In this document: piece after piece, positions 8,262 through 14,183 of the stretch
Numbering within the stretch: position 1 is the first letter of the stretch
How the letters are laid out: every line of letters starts with the position of its first letter
From: an uncultured Bacilli bacterium
GTDB taxonomy: Bacteria > Bacillota_I > Bacilli_A > RF39 > UBA660
Reading direction: 5' to 3'
Length of the DNA: 14,477 nucleotides
NCBI GenBank assembly: GCA_947628635.1
Contig: CANRAX010000024.1
Span: forward strand, 1-14,477
Notes under the pieces: model-generated
Told to the model about the DNA's origin: nothing
What the model saw: the letters and a program-made list of their open reading frames with translations, nothing else
Databases searched by the model: none
Translations under genes and position numbers: made by a program

Positions 8262-8298
8262 AAAAAGATGAGTATAAATTGTGAACTCATTTTTTTTA
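8262..8298 (+). terminator. Intrinsic terminator after the membrane-anchored protein gene
   Basis: ATGAGT (8268-8273) pairs with ACTCAT (8285-8290) around an 11-nt loop. The stem extends by a G-U pair and A-U pairs, and a T8 run (8291-8298) follows. It ends the nucleoside-kinase unit. Confidence 0.75.
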
Positions 8299-8323
8299 AT
8301 AACAAAATACAAAATTTTAAATT

Positions 8324-8387
8324 TAATCCACAATTTTTGTTGAAAAAAATTTTTAAAACAATCTTATCCACAAAAACTTGTGGATAT
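8324..8387. promoter_or_regulatory. Cluster of DnaA-box-like 9-mers upstream of gapA
   Basis: TTATCCACA at 8364-8372 is a perfect consensus DnaA box. TAATCCACA at 8324-8332 and, on the minus strand, ATATCCACA at 8387-8379 each differ by one base. Three such sites in 64 nt of very AT-rich DNA is far from random. No dnaA or dnaN gene is in view, so this looks like a regulatory or titration cluster rather than the main origin, though the window alone cannot exclude an origin function. Confidence 0.6.
8365..8386. repeat. 9-bp inverted repeat made by two head-to-head DnaA boxes
   Basis: TATCCACAA (8365-8373) and TTGTGGATA (8378-8386) are perfect reverse complements separated by AAAC, with TTTTCTTT just downstream. 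It can be read as two opposed DnaA sites or as a second small terminator hairpin backing up the one at 8262-8298. Confidence 0.6.
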
Positions 8388-8436
8388 TTTCTTTACAACT
8401 AACCTGCCAAATAGTGTTAAATTTAAAGTGTATATA

Positions 8437-8465
8437 TTGAAAGAAAAAAATTAAAACTATATAAT
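8437..8465 (+). promoter_or_regulatory. gapA promoter (sigma-A type)
   Basis: TTGAAA (8437-8442) and TATAAT (8460-8465) with a 17-nt spacer match the housekeeping consensus at 11 of 12 positions. The predicted leader is only about 20 nt. Just upstream, AGTGT occurs twice in direct orientation (8413-8417 and 8427-8431) around the palindrome TTAAATTTAA and could be an operator. Confidence 0.85.
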
Positions 8466-8491
8466 AAAGATATAAATAAGGAGGATAAAAT

Positions 8492-9496
8492 ATGATAAAA
8501 GTTGCTATAAATGGATTTGGAAGAATAGGTCGTCTAGCTTTTCGTTTAATGGAAGAAGATCCTGATTTTGAAGTAGTCGCAATTAATGACTTAACTGACG
8601 CTGAACAATTAGCATATTTATTAAAATATGATACTAATCATCGTAATTATCGTCTTGACGAAATATCTAATACTGAGGACTCTATTGTAGTAGGAGATAA
8701 AAAAATAAGAGTATATGCTGAAAAAGATCCCGCTTTACTACCTTGGAAAGACTTAGATGTAGATGTTGTATTAGAATGTACTGGACTTTTTACTTCCGAA
8801 GAAAAAGCTATGGCTCATATTAATGCTGGAGCTAAAAAAGTAATTATTTCTGCTCCAGCTAAAGGAGATGTTAAAACAATTGTCTATAATGTCAATAATC
8901 AAATTTTAACTGGTGAAGAAAAAATTATATCTGCTGCTAGTTGCACAACTAATTGTCTAGCTCCTGTTGTTGATATTTTAGATAAAACATTTGGTATAAA
9001 GAAAGGTTATATGACAACCGTCCATGCTTACACAAACGACCAAGCTACTTTAGATATAGCTCACAAAAAAGGAATAAAAGCCCGTCGTGGTAGAGCTTGT
9101 GCTGCCAATATAGTTCCAGCTTCAACTGGTGCAGCTTCAGCAATTGGAAAAGTTTGTCCAAATCTAGAAGGAAAATTAGAAGGCACTGCTATGCGTGTTC
9201 CTGTTCCAACTGGTTCTGTCATTGACTTAGTTCTTGAATTAGGAAAAAATGTTACCGTCGATGAAATAAATAACGTGTTAAAACAAAATCAAAATGAAAC
9301 ATTACAATATACACTAGATCCAATTGTTTCTAGCGATGTTATTGGTAGACGTTGTGGAGCTTTAGTTGATGGGTTATCTACTTCTGTTCTTGATGTTGAT
9401 AATTCTCAATTAGTAAAAGTAATTGCTTGGTACGATAACGAAATGAGTTATACCGCTCAAATGATTAGAACAGTCAAGTATTTAATGACAAAATAA
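8492..9496 (+). CDS. gapA: GapA, NAD-dependent glyceraldehyde-3-phosphate dehydrogenase
   Basis: Glycolytic enzyme oxidising glyceraldehyde-3-phosphate to 1,3-bisphosphoglycerate. It has 334 residues, full length. The N-terminal Rossmann motif is INGFGRIGRLAFR. The acidic residue in AINDLTD fits NAD rather than NADP preference. The active site is ASCTTNC with nucleophile Cys151 and the catalytic His178 in TTVHAYTNDQ. AMRVPVPTGS and WYDNEMSYT complete the family blocks. The ribosome site AAGGAGGA (8478-8485) is near perfect and the promoter is strong, as expected for a highly expressed gene. There is no cggR/gapR repressor gene upstream, unlike the usual Bacillus and Staphylococcus arrangement. 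The gene ends in tandem TAATAA and has its own terminator, so it is at least partly separate from pgk. Confidence 0.98.
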   Translation: MIKVAINGFGRIGRLAFRLMEEDPDFEVVAINDLTDAEQLAYLLKYDTNHRNYRLDEISNTEDSIVVGDKKIRVYAEKDPALLPWKDLDVDVVLECTGLFTSEEKAMAHINAGAKKVIISAPAKGDVKTIVYNVNNQILTGEEKIISAASCTTNCLAPVVDILDKTFGIKKGYMTTVHAYTNDQATLDIAHKKGIKARRGRACAANIVPASTGAASAIGKVCPNLEGKLEGTAMRVPVPTGSVIDLVLELGKNVTVDEINNVLKQNQNETLQYTLDPIVSSDVIGRRCGALVDGLSTSVLDVDNSQLVKVIAWYDNEMSYTAQMIRTVKYLMTK

Positions 9497-9497
9497 T

Positions 9498-9523
9498 AAA
9501 AAGGAGCATTTTCCTTTTTTTTT
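9498..9523 (+). terminator. Intrinsic terminator after gapA
   Basis: AAAAAGGA (9498-9505) pairs with TCCTTTTT (9512-9519) across a 6-nt loop, continuing into a T9 run (9515-9523). The stem is AT-rich, so termination may be partial, letting some transcripts continue into pgk. Confidence 0.65.
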
Positions 9524-9536
9524 CTCTTCTAAAACG

Positions 9537-9545
9537 TGTTATAAT
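9537..9545 (+). promoter_or_regulatory. Extended -10 promoter for pgk
   Basis: TGTTATAAT (9537-9545) is a perfect extended -10, identical to the one before the nucleoside kinase. At the -35 position lies the T run of the gapA terminator, so there is no clear -35. The predicted leader is about 60 nt. Confidence 0.6.
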
Positions 9546-9558
9546 TTAATAGAAAGGA

Positions 9559-9598
9559 TATAATTAGTTAATAATTATAAAAAGCTAACTATATTATA
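9559..9598 (+). promoter_or_regulatory. Hairpin in the pgk leader next to the ribosome site
   Basis: Bases 9559-9570 pair with 9586-9598 to form a 12-bp stem with one bulged T (9592) and a 15-nt loop. The Shine-Dalgarno AAGGTGA starts immediately after it. There is no T run, so it is not a terminator. It could stabilise the transcript or modulate translation of the GTG-started pgk. Confidence 0.4.
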
Positions 9599-9611
9599 AA
9601 GGTGAATTATT

Positions 9612-10790
9612 GTGAAGAAAATAACTGATTTAGATATTACTAATAAGAAAGTTCTAATAAGATGTGATTTTAATGTTCCTATAAAGGATGGCAAAATAAT
9701 CGATGATACCCGTATTATATCAGCACTAGAAACAATTAATTATTGTTTAGAAAAACAAGCTAAAGTAATTTTGTTTTCTCATTTAGGTCGCATAAAAGAA
9801 GAAGCTGATTTAGCTAAAAATAGTCTAGAAATTGTTGCTAAAAGATTAAGTGAATTATTAAATAAAAAAGTCATTTTTATTCCTGAAACAAGAGGTGAAA
9901 AACTAGAAGCAACAATTAAAAATATGCAAAATGGAGACGTTATTCTTGTTCAAAATACTCGATATGAAGATTTAAATGGTAAAAAAGAAAGCTCAAACGA
10001 TGAAGAATTAGGAAAATATTGGGCCTCTTTGGGTGATATTTTTATAAATGACGCTTTCGGGACTATACATAGAGCTCACGCTTCAAATGTTGGCATTGCA
10101 ACTCACATGAAAGGAAAATGTGCCTTTGGTTTTTTAATTGAAAAAGAACTAAACGCTTTAAGTGTACTTGCTAATCCTGATCACCCATTCATTGTTATAC
10201 TAGGTGGAGCAAAAGTTGCTGATAAAATCGGCGTTATTGAAAATTTAGTTAAAAAAGCTGACAAAATTTTAATTGGTGGTGGTATGGCCTTTACTTTCTT
10301 AAAAGCTCAAGGCATAGAAGTAGGAAAGTCTTTAATCGATGATGAAAATATTTCATTCTGTAAAAAAGTATTAAATGATTATCCAACAAAAATTATTTTA
10401 CCTATTGATACTGCTGTTACAACTGAATTCTCAAACAATGAAGAACTAAAGATAAAAGAAATAAACAATCTAGATACTAATGAAATGGGTCTAGATATTG
10501 GTCCTAAAACAGTTTTACTCTTTGAAAGCTATTTAAAAAATGCCAAAACAGTTATTTGGAATGGTCCTCTAGGCGTATATGAATTTGATAAATATAAACA
10601 AAGTACCAATAATATCTTACAGTATCTTGTCGATAACAATATCAAGGCTATATTAGGTGGTGGTGATATAGTTGCCAGTGCCACAAATGCTCATTTAAAA
10701 GATAAAATTTATCATGCTTCAACTGGTGGAGGAGCTACTTTAGAATATTTGGAAGGAAAGATATTACCTGGAATAGAAGCAATTAAATAG
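9612..10790 (+). CDS. pgk: Pgk, phosphoglycerate kinase
   Basis: Transfers phosphate from 1,3-bisphosphoglycerate to ADP, directly after the GapA step. It has 392 residues, normal length for a bacterial PGK. The family signature VLIRCDFNVP is at residues 14-23. SHLGR, QNTRYEDLNG, FINDAFGTIHRAHAS, LGGAKVADKIGVI, GGGMAFTFLKAQG, WNGPLGVYEF and GGGDIVASATN follow in order, ending in STGGGATLEYLEG. The start codon is GTG at 9612, chosen because AAGGTGA is 6-7 nt upstream and no in-frame ATG exists nearby. It is the first gene of a four-gene unit (pgk, GNAT-like, glycosyltransferase, tpiA). Confidence 0.98.
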   Translation: MKKITDLDITNKKVLIRCDFNVPIKDGKIIDDTRIISALETINYCLEKQAKVILFSHLGRIKEEADLAKNSLEIVAKRLSELLNKKVIFIPETRGEKLEATIKNMQNGDVILVQNTRYEDLNGKKESSNDEELGKYWASLGDIFINDAFGTIHRAHASNVGIATHMKGKCAFGFLIEKELNALSVLANPDHPFIVILGGAKVADKIGVIENLVKKADKILIGGGMAFTFLKAQGIEVGKSLIDDENISFCKKVLNDYPTKIILPIDTAVTTEFSNNEELKIKEINNLDTNEMGLDIGPKTVLLFESYLKNAKTVIWNGPLGVYEFDKYKQSTNNILQYLVDNNIKAILGGGDIVASATNAHLKDKIYHASTGGGATLEYLEGKILPGIEAIK

Positions 10791-10800
10791 GGGTGAGGAT

Positions 10801-11274
10801 ATGCGAAATAACTTTTGCATTATTAATCCATTTAGCGAAACAGATTTAACATTATTAAAAGAATTTGCAAAAAATAATAATCTTAACACTAAAATTATTT
10901 CTTTTTATAATTTTATAAAAGAGAGCAAAACTGAGGAAGAATATCAAAAGGAAATACAAGAACAAAATAATATTATTCAAAGTCTTTATATAAAAGATGG
11001 TTCTTTCATTAAAGACTGTTGCTTTTTAGAAGGACAAAGAGATATAAAAAAGTGTACAATAACTTTTTCACCTCTTTTGAAACAACAAAAATCACGTATT
11101 CTACTTCAAATCGCAACCGATTATGCTCTAAACACTTTAAATATGGAAGAAGTTTTTATAGCTTTAGATAAAAAAGATACTTCCTTACTTAAAATTTTAA
11201 AAGATAATAATTATGAAAACTTGGGCGATATAAATGGAATGCCAACTTATTTAAAAGAAAAAAGCATTCTCTAA
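10801..11274 (+). CDS. GNAT-like protein of unknown function in the glycolytic operon
   Basis: A 157-residue soluble protein with no confidently recognised family. The second half (about residues 85-154) follows a GNAT acetyltransferase layout: a helix (ILLQIATDYALNTLN), a strand (EEVFIALDKKD), a helix of the 'lyxkxGF' type (LLKILKDNNYENLGD), then a final strand ending MPTYLKEK. The acetyl-CoA loop (Q/RxxGxG/A) is not clearly present, so it may be a degenerate or non-catalytic GNAT. The N-terminal half is charged and helical. It starts 10 nt after pgk, with GGTGA at 10792-10796 as ribosome site, and ends 14 nt before the glycosyltransferase, so it is cotranscribed with both. Role unknown; homology call tentative. 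Confidence 0.6.
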   Translation: MRNNFCIINPFSETDLTLLKEFAKNNNLNTKIISFYNFIKESKTEEEYQKEIQEQNNIIQSLYIKDGSFIKDCCFLEGQRDIKKCTITFSPLLKQQKSRILLQIATDYALNTLNMEEVFIALDKKDTSLLKILKDNNYENLGDINGMPTYLKEKSIL

Positions 11275-11288
11275 AAGAAGGTGAAATT

Positions 11289-12521
11289 ATGCGTATAGGA
11301 ATTTTTACAGAAACTTATACACCTTATATTAGTGGTTTAGTAACCAGTGAATTAATGCTTAAAAAGGGTCTAGAAAAATTAGGACATGAAGTATATGTAG
11401 TTACAGCCAACTTGGAAAGTTTTAAATATGAATACGATGAAAAAGAAAAAGTTTTACGAATACCAGGCATAAAAACAGGTATTTATGACTCACGATTAAC
11501 AAGTGTTTATCCTATTCAAGCTGTAAAAAAGATTAAATCTTGGAAGTTAGATGTCATCCATTCACAAACAGAATTTGCTATTGGTACCTTTGCTCGTATA
11601 ATTGCTAAACAATATAATATACCTCTAGTTCACACTTATCACACTATGTATGAAGACTACATTTATTACATAACAAAAGGATATTTTAAAAAATCAAGCA
11701 AAAAACTTGTTGAATATTTTACTAAATTTTATTGTGAAACAACAGCCACAGAACTTATAGTACCAACTACTAAAACTTATAGGCTCTTTAAGGATAAATA
11801 TGATTTCAAAAAAAATATTAATATAATTCCAACTGGTATTGAAGTAGAACGTTTTTTTAAAGAAAACTTAAATCAAAAAGACATAAATAATTTAAGAAAA
11901 CATTTAAATTTATCCAAAAAGGATTTTGTTTTGCTTTTTGTTGGTCGCCTTGCGGAAGAAAAGAATGTTGAGTTTCTAATTCAAGCCGAAAAAATCTTAA
12001 AAGAAAAAAACAAAAATATTAAACTCTTAATAGTAGGTGATGGACCTGATAGAGAAAAATATGAACAATTTTCAAATTCTTTAGGTCTACAAAAAAATTG
12101 TCTATTTGTTGGAAAAGCTAAATGGGATGAAATACCTTATTATTACCATGTTGCCAATGTTTTTGTTACAGCTTCAATTACTGAAACACAAGGTCTTACA
12201 GTTATTGAAGCTATGGCTTCGAATTTAACGCCTGTTTGTATAGAAGATCTTGCATTTCATAGTATGGTAACTGATGGCTTAAATGGTCTTTTCTTCCATA
12301 ATCAAAAAGAATTCATCGAATGTATTTTAAGATTAACCACAGAAAAAGGCCTTTTGCAAAAATTAAATAATCAAGCTCGTATAGCTTCAACTCAATATAA
12401 TGCTGAATTTTATTCTCAAAAAGTATTAGAAGTCTATAAAAGGGCTATCGCTACTAAAAAAGCAGAAAATCGATTTGGACTTTTTTCCAAAATAGCTAAA
12501 AAATTTCATGGAGGTAATTAA
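11289..12521 (+). CDS. GT4 glycosyltransferase, likely 1,2-diacylglycerol 3-glucosyltransferase
   Basis: A 410-residue GT-B retaining glycosyltransferase of family GT4. The N-terminal acceptor domain starts MRIGIFTETYTPYISG and contains SQTEFAIGTFARIIAK and HTYHTMYEDYIYYI. These blocks are typical of the Acholeplasma/Streptococcus monoglucosyl-diacylglycerol synthase group. The C-terminal donor domain has FVGRLAEEKN, LLIVGDGPDREKYE and the EX7E motif (Glu299 and Glu307, in ETQGLTVIEAMAS). The C-terminus is basic and amphipathic (KIAKKFHGGN end), suiting peripheral membrane binding. Likely role: adding glucose from UDP-glucose to diacylglycerol, giving a membrane glycolipid or lipoteichoic-acid anchor. 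The exact sugar and acceptor are inferred. Ribosome site AAGGTGA is 4 nt upstream. Its stop overlaps the tpiA start by one base (TAATG). Confidence 0.85.
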   Translation: MRIGIFTETYTPYISGLVTSELMLKKGLEKLGHEVYVVTANLESFKYEYDEKEKVLRIPGIKTGIYDSRLTSVYPIQAVKKIKSWKLDVIHSQTEFAIGTFARIIAKQYNIPLVHTYHTMYEDYIYYITKGYFKKSSKKLVEYFTKFYCETTATELIVPTTKTYRLFKDKYDFKKNINIIPTGIEVERFFKENLNQKDINNLRKHLNLSKKDFVLLFVGRLAEEKNVEFLIQAEKILKEKNKNIKLLIVGDGPDREKYEQFSNSLGLQKNCLFVGKAKWDEIPYYYHVANVFVTASITETQGLTVIEAMASNLTPVCIEDLAFHSMVTDGLNGLFFHNQKEFIECILRLTTEKGLLQKLNNQARIASTQYNAEFYSQKVLEVYKRAIATKKAENRFGLFSKIAKKFHGGN

Positions 12522-13219
12522 TGTTAACTATTTTAAATAATAAATGTAATTTAACTAAAGAAGAGTTTTTGTCCTATCAAAAAGAATTAGAAAATTTTAA
12601 GGGAAAAGATATTATTCTTTGTCCAAGTACTATTCATATTCCAAATTTTTATTTAAAAGATATATCATTAGGTGCTCAAAATGTAAGTGTTAATGATATG
12701 GGGCCTTTTACTGGAGAAGTTTCTGCTTATCAATTAGCTTCTTATAATGTTAAATATTGTCTTATTGGTCATAGTGAAAGAAGACATTATCAGAAAGAAA
12801 CAAATGAAGAAATCAATTTAAAAATTAAAGAACTTTTGAAATACAATATTGTTCCAATTTTATGTATTGGTGAGTCTAAGGAAGAAAAATTTAATAATAA
12901 AACAAAAAAAATAATTGAAACAGAAATTTTAAGTGCTATTGAAAACCTTACTTCAGAAGAAAAAAATAAACTCATTATTGCCTATGAACCTATATGGTCT
13001 ATTGGTTCTGGTGTTATTCCTACCAATATGGAAATTACAGAAGTTTTACAAGTAATAAAAAATATTTTGCCTACCAATAAATTACTTTATGGTGGTAGTG
13101 TTACGGATGAAAATATTAATACCTTAAAAAAATGCCCTTTAATTGATGGTTATTTGTTAGGAGGACTTAGTTTAAAACCTTATAATTTAGCAAATTTTTT
13201 AAAACAAATGACAAATTAG
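12521..13219 (+). CDS. tpiA: TpiA, triosephosphate isomerase (compact, divergent N-terminus)
   Basis: Interconverts dihydroxyacetone phosphate and glyceraldehyde-3-phosphate, feeding GapA. Catalytic residues are retained: Lys8 (with Asn6), His84 in IGHSERRHY and Glu156 in AYEPIWSIGSG. The phosphate-binding YGGSV (190-194) and LLGGLSL (212-218) are present. At 232 residues it is shorter than the usual 245-255. The N-terminus, normally GNWKMN, reads LNNKCN. In the flexible loop IGSGVIPT, Val replaces the usual Lys of IGTGKTAT. It looks functional but fast-evolving. The start overlaps the glycosyltransferase stop by one base, with GGAGG 6 nt upstream, so translation is probably coupled. gpmI and eno, the usual next genes, do not follow. 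Confidence 0.95.
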   Translation: MLTILNNKCNLTKEEFLSYQKELENFKGKDIILCPSTIHIPNFYLKDISLGAQNVSVNDMGPFTGEVSAYQLASYNVKYCLIGHSERRHYQKETNEEINLKIKELLKYNIVPILCIGESKEEKFNNKTKKIIETEILSAIENLTSEEKNKLIIAYEPIWSIGSGVIPTNMEITEVLQVIKNILPTNKLLYGGSVTDENINTLKKCPLIDGYLLGGLSLKPYNLANFLKQMTN

Positions 13220-13247
13220 ACATTTTCGACAAAACTTGTCATTTTTT
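13206..13247 (+). terminator. Intrinsic terminator at the end of tpiA, with a Spo0A-box sequence in its loop
   Basis: AAATGACAA (13206-13214, inside the last tpiA codons) is the exact reverse complement of TTGTCATTT (13236-13244), and a T6 run (13242-13247) follows. An alternative small hairpin uses GACAA (13228-13232) with the same TTGTC (13236-13240). Either fold ends the pgk-tpiA transcript. Confidence 0.7.
13225..13231 (-). promoter_or_regulatory. Spo0A box upstream of the spo0A promoter
   Basis: On the minus strand this reads TGTCGAA, the exact core of the Spo0A-binding box. The context TTTTGTCGAAAA also fits the A/T-rich flanks known for B. subtilis sites. It ends 21 nt before the -35. 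A one-mismatch site, TATCGAA at 13260-13266 on the plus strand, lies inside the promoter spacer. Together they suggest autoregulation of spo0A. Confidence 0.55.
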
Positions 13248-13252
13248 ACTCT

Positions 13253-13280
13253 TTGAAATTATCGAAATATAGTTTATAAT
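13253..13280 (+). promoter_or_regulatory. spo0A promoter (sigma-A type)
   Basis: TTGAAA (13253-13258) and TATAAT (13275-13280) with a 16-nt spacer, giving a leader of about 30 nt. The sequence TATCGAA within the spacer resembles a Spo0A box, so binding there would be expected to block RNA polymerase. I see no clear sigma-H promoter. Confidence 0.75.
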
Positions 13281-13315
13281 AATACTTGCGTGGTAGTTAG
13301 ATAGAGAGGAGAAAA

Positions 13316-14092
13316 ATGAAAAGAACAAGAGTTTTAGTTGTTGATGACAACAAGAATTTAATCATGATGATTAAGGAGTATTTTAAAAACAATGCTGATA
13401 TTTCTGTCGATTTAGAAGCTAATGATGGGAATGAAGGAATAAGATTAATTGAAAAGAAACAGAAAGAATTTGATTTAATTATTCTAGATTTGATTATGCC
13501 AGGTAAAGATGGTATAAGTGTTTTGGAATATCTTAATGAGCATAAAATCAATAAGAAAGTTATAGTGCTTACTTCTTATAATACTCAAGACATTATTAGA
13601 AAAGTTTCTGAAATGGGAGTTAACTATTTTATGTTAAAACCTTTTGAATTATCTGACCTTCAAAAGAAAATAGAGACAGTTATGTCTGGGGAAGATTATG
13701 GTGGAGAGTCAATAGATCTATATCATAACAATCTTCAAATTTCAATTACAAAGACACTTCATGAATTAGGTGTTCCTTCACATATTAAAGGTTATCAATA
13801 TATTAGAGAAGGTATTTCTTTGGTATATCAAAATCCAGAGATAATAGGAGGAATTACTAAAGAACTATATCCAGAAATTGCTAAAAAATATATTACTACT
13901 GTTTCACGAGTTGAAAGAGCTATAAGACATGCCATTGAAGTGAGTTGGAACCGCGGAAATTGGCAATTAATGGAAGATATATTTGGACATAGTGTTGACA
14001 TTGATAAAGCGAAGCCAACTAATTCTGAATTTATTGTAACAATAGCTGATAAATTGCGACTTGAATTTAATAAACCGCTTTTAACAGTATAA
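13316..14092 (+). CDS. spo0A: Spo0A, sporulation master response regulator
   Basis: A 258-residue two-domain response regulator. The receiver domain (1-120) has the acidic pocket VVDDN (Asp10, Asp11), the phosphoacceptor Asp58 in IILDLIMPGKDG, Thr86 in VLTSYN and Lys108 in MLKPF. The DNA-binding domain (about 145-258) carries the highly conserved HELGVPSHIKGYQYIREGI, TTVSRVERAIRHAIEVSWNRGN and KPTNSEFIVTIADKLRLE. The last two blocks are diagnostic for Spo0A rather than other response regulators. The start ATG follows AGAGGAG by 4 nt. It is slightly shorter than B. subtilis Spo0A (267) because of a short linker and C-terminus. spoIVB, normally immediately upstream, is absent; tpiA occupies that position. 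Presence of Spo0A implies a sporulation-capable ancestor; actual sporulation needs the rest of the genome. Confidence 0.97.
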   Translation: MKRTRVLVVDDNKNLIMMIKEYFKNNADISVDLEANDGNEGIRLIEKKQKEFDLIILDLIMPGKDGISVLEYLNEHKINKKVIVLTSYNTQDIIRKVSEMGVNYFMLKPFELSDLQKKIETVMSGEDYGGESIDLYHNNLQISITKTLHELGVPSHIKGYQYIREGISLVYQNPEIIGGITKELYPEIAKKYITTVSRVERAIRHAIEVSWNRGNWQLMEDIFGHSVDIDKAKPTNSEFIVTIADKLRLEFNKPLLTV

Positions 14093-14096
14093 AAAT

Positions 14097-14130
14097 AAAA
14101 CTAGTGAGGAAAAAAAGTCACTAGTTTTTT
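14097..14130 (+). terminator. Strong intrinsic terminator after spo0A
   Basis: AAAACTAGTGA (14097-14107) pairs perfectly with TCACTAGTTTT (14118-14128), an 11-bp stem with a 10-nt loop, followed by T6 (14125-14130). It isolates the next gene's promoter from spo0A readthrough. Confidence 0.9.
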
Positions 14131-14138
14131 AGTGCATG

Positions 14139-14173
14139 AAATCAATGATTTTTATATTGCATATTTTGTGCAA
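14139..14173. repeat. Two short palindromes just upstream of the G-tract promoter
   Basis: AAATCA-A-TGATTT (14139-14151) is a perfect 6+6 dyad, and TTGCA-N7-TGCAA (14157-14173) is a 5+5 dyad ending 10 nt before the TTGACA hexamer. Both lie where activator or repressor sites for the downstream gene would be expected. No known regulator is assigned. Confidence 0.35.
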
Positions 14174-14183
14174 GAAATTTCAC

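Noticed and set aside
8260..8491. Chromosomal replication origin
   Set aside because: DnaA boxes and AT-richness are suggestive, but dnaA, dnaN, rnpA and other origin markers are not in the window; a regulatory or titration cluster is the simpler reading.
12790..12975. Minus-strand open frame of 61 codons inside tpiA
   Set aside because: Pure antisense shadow of conserved TIM coding sequence.
13297..13551. Minus-strand open frame of 84 codons over the start of spo0A
   Set aside because: Antisense to the conserved receiver domain and to the spo0A ribosome site; hydrophobic translation typical of AT-rich antisense frames.
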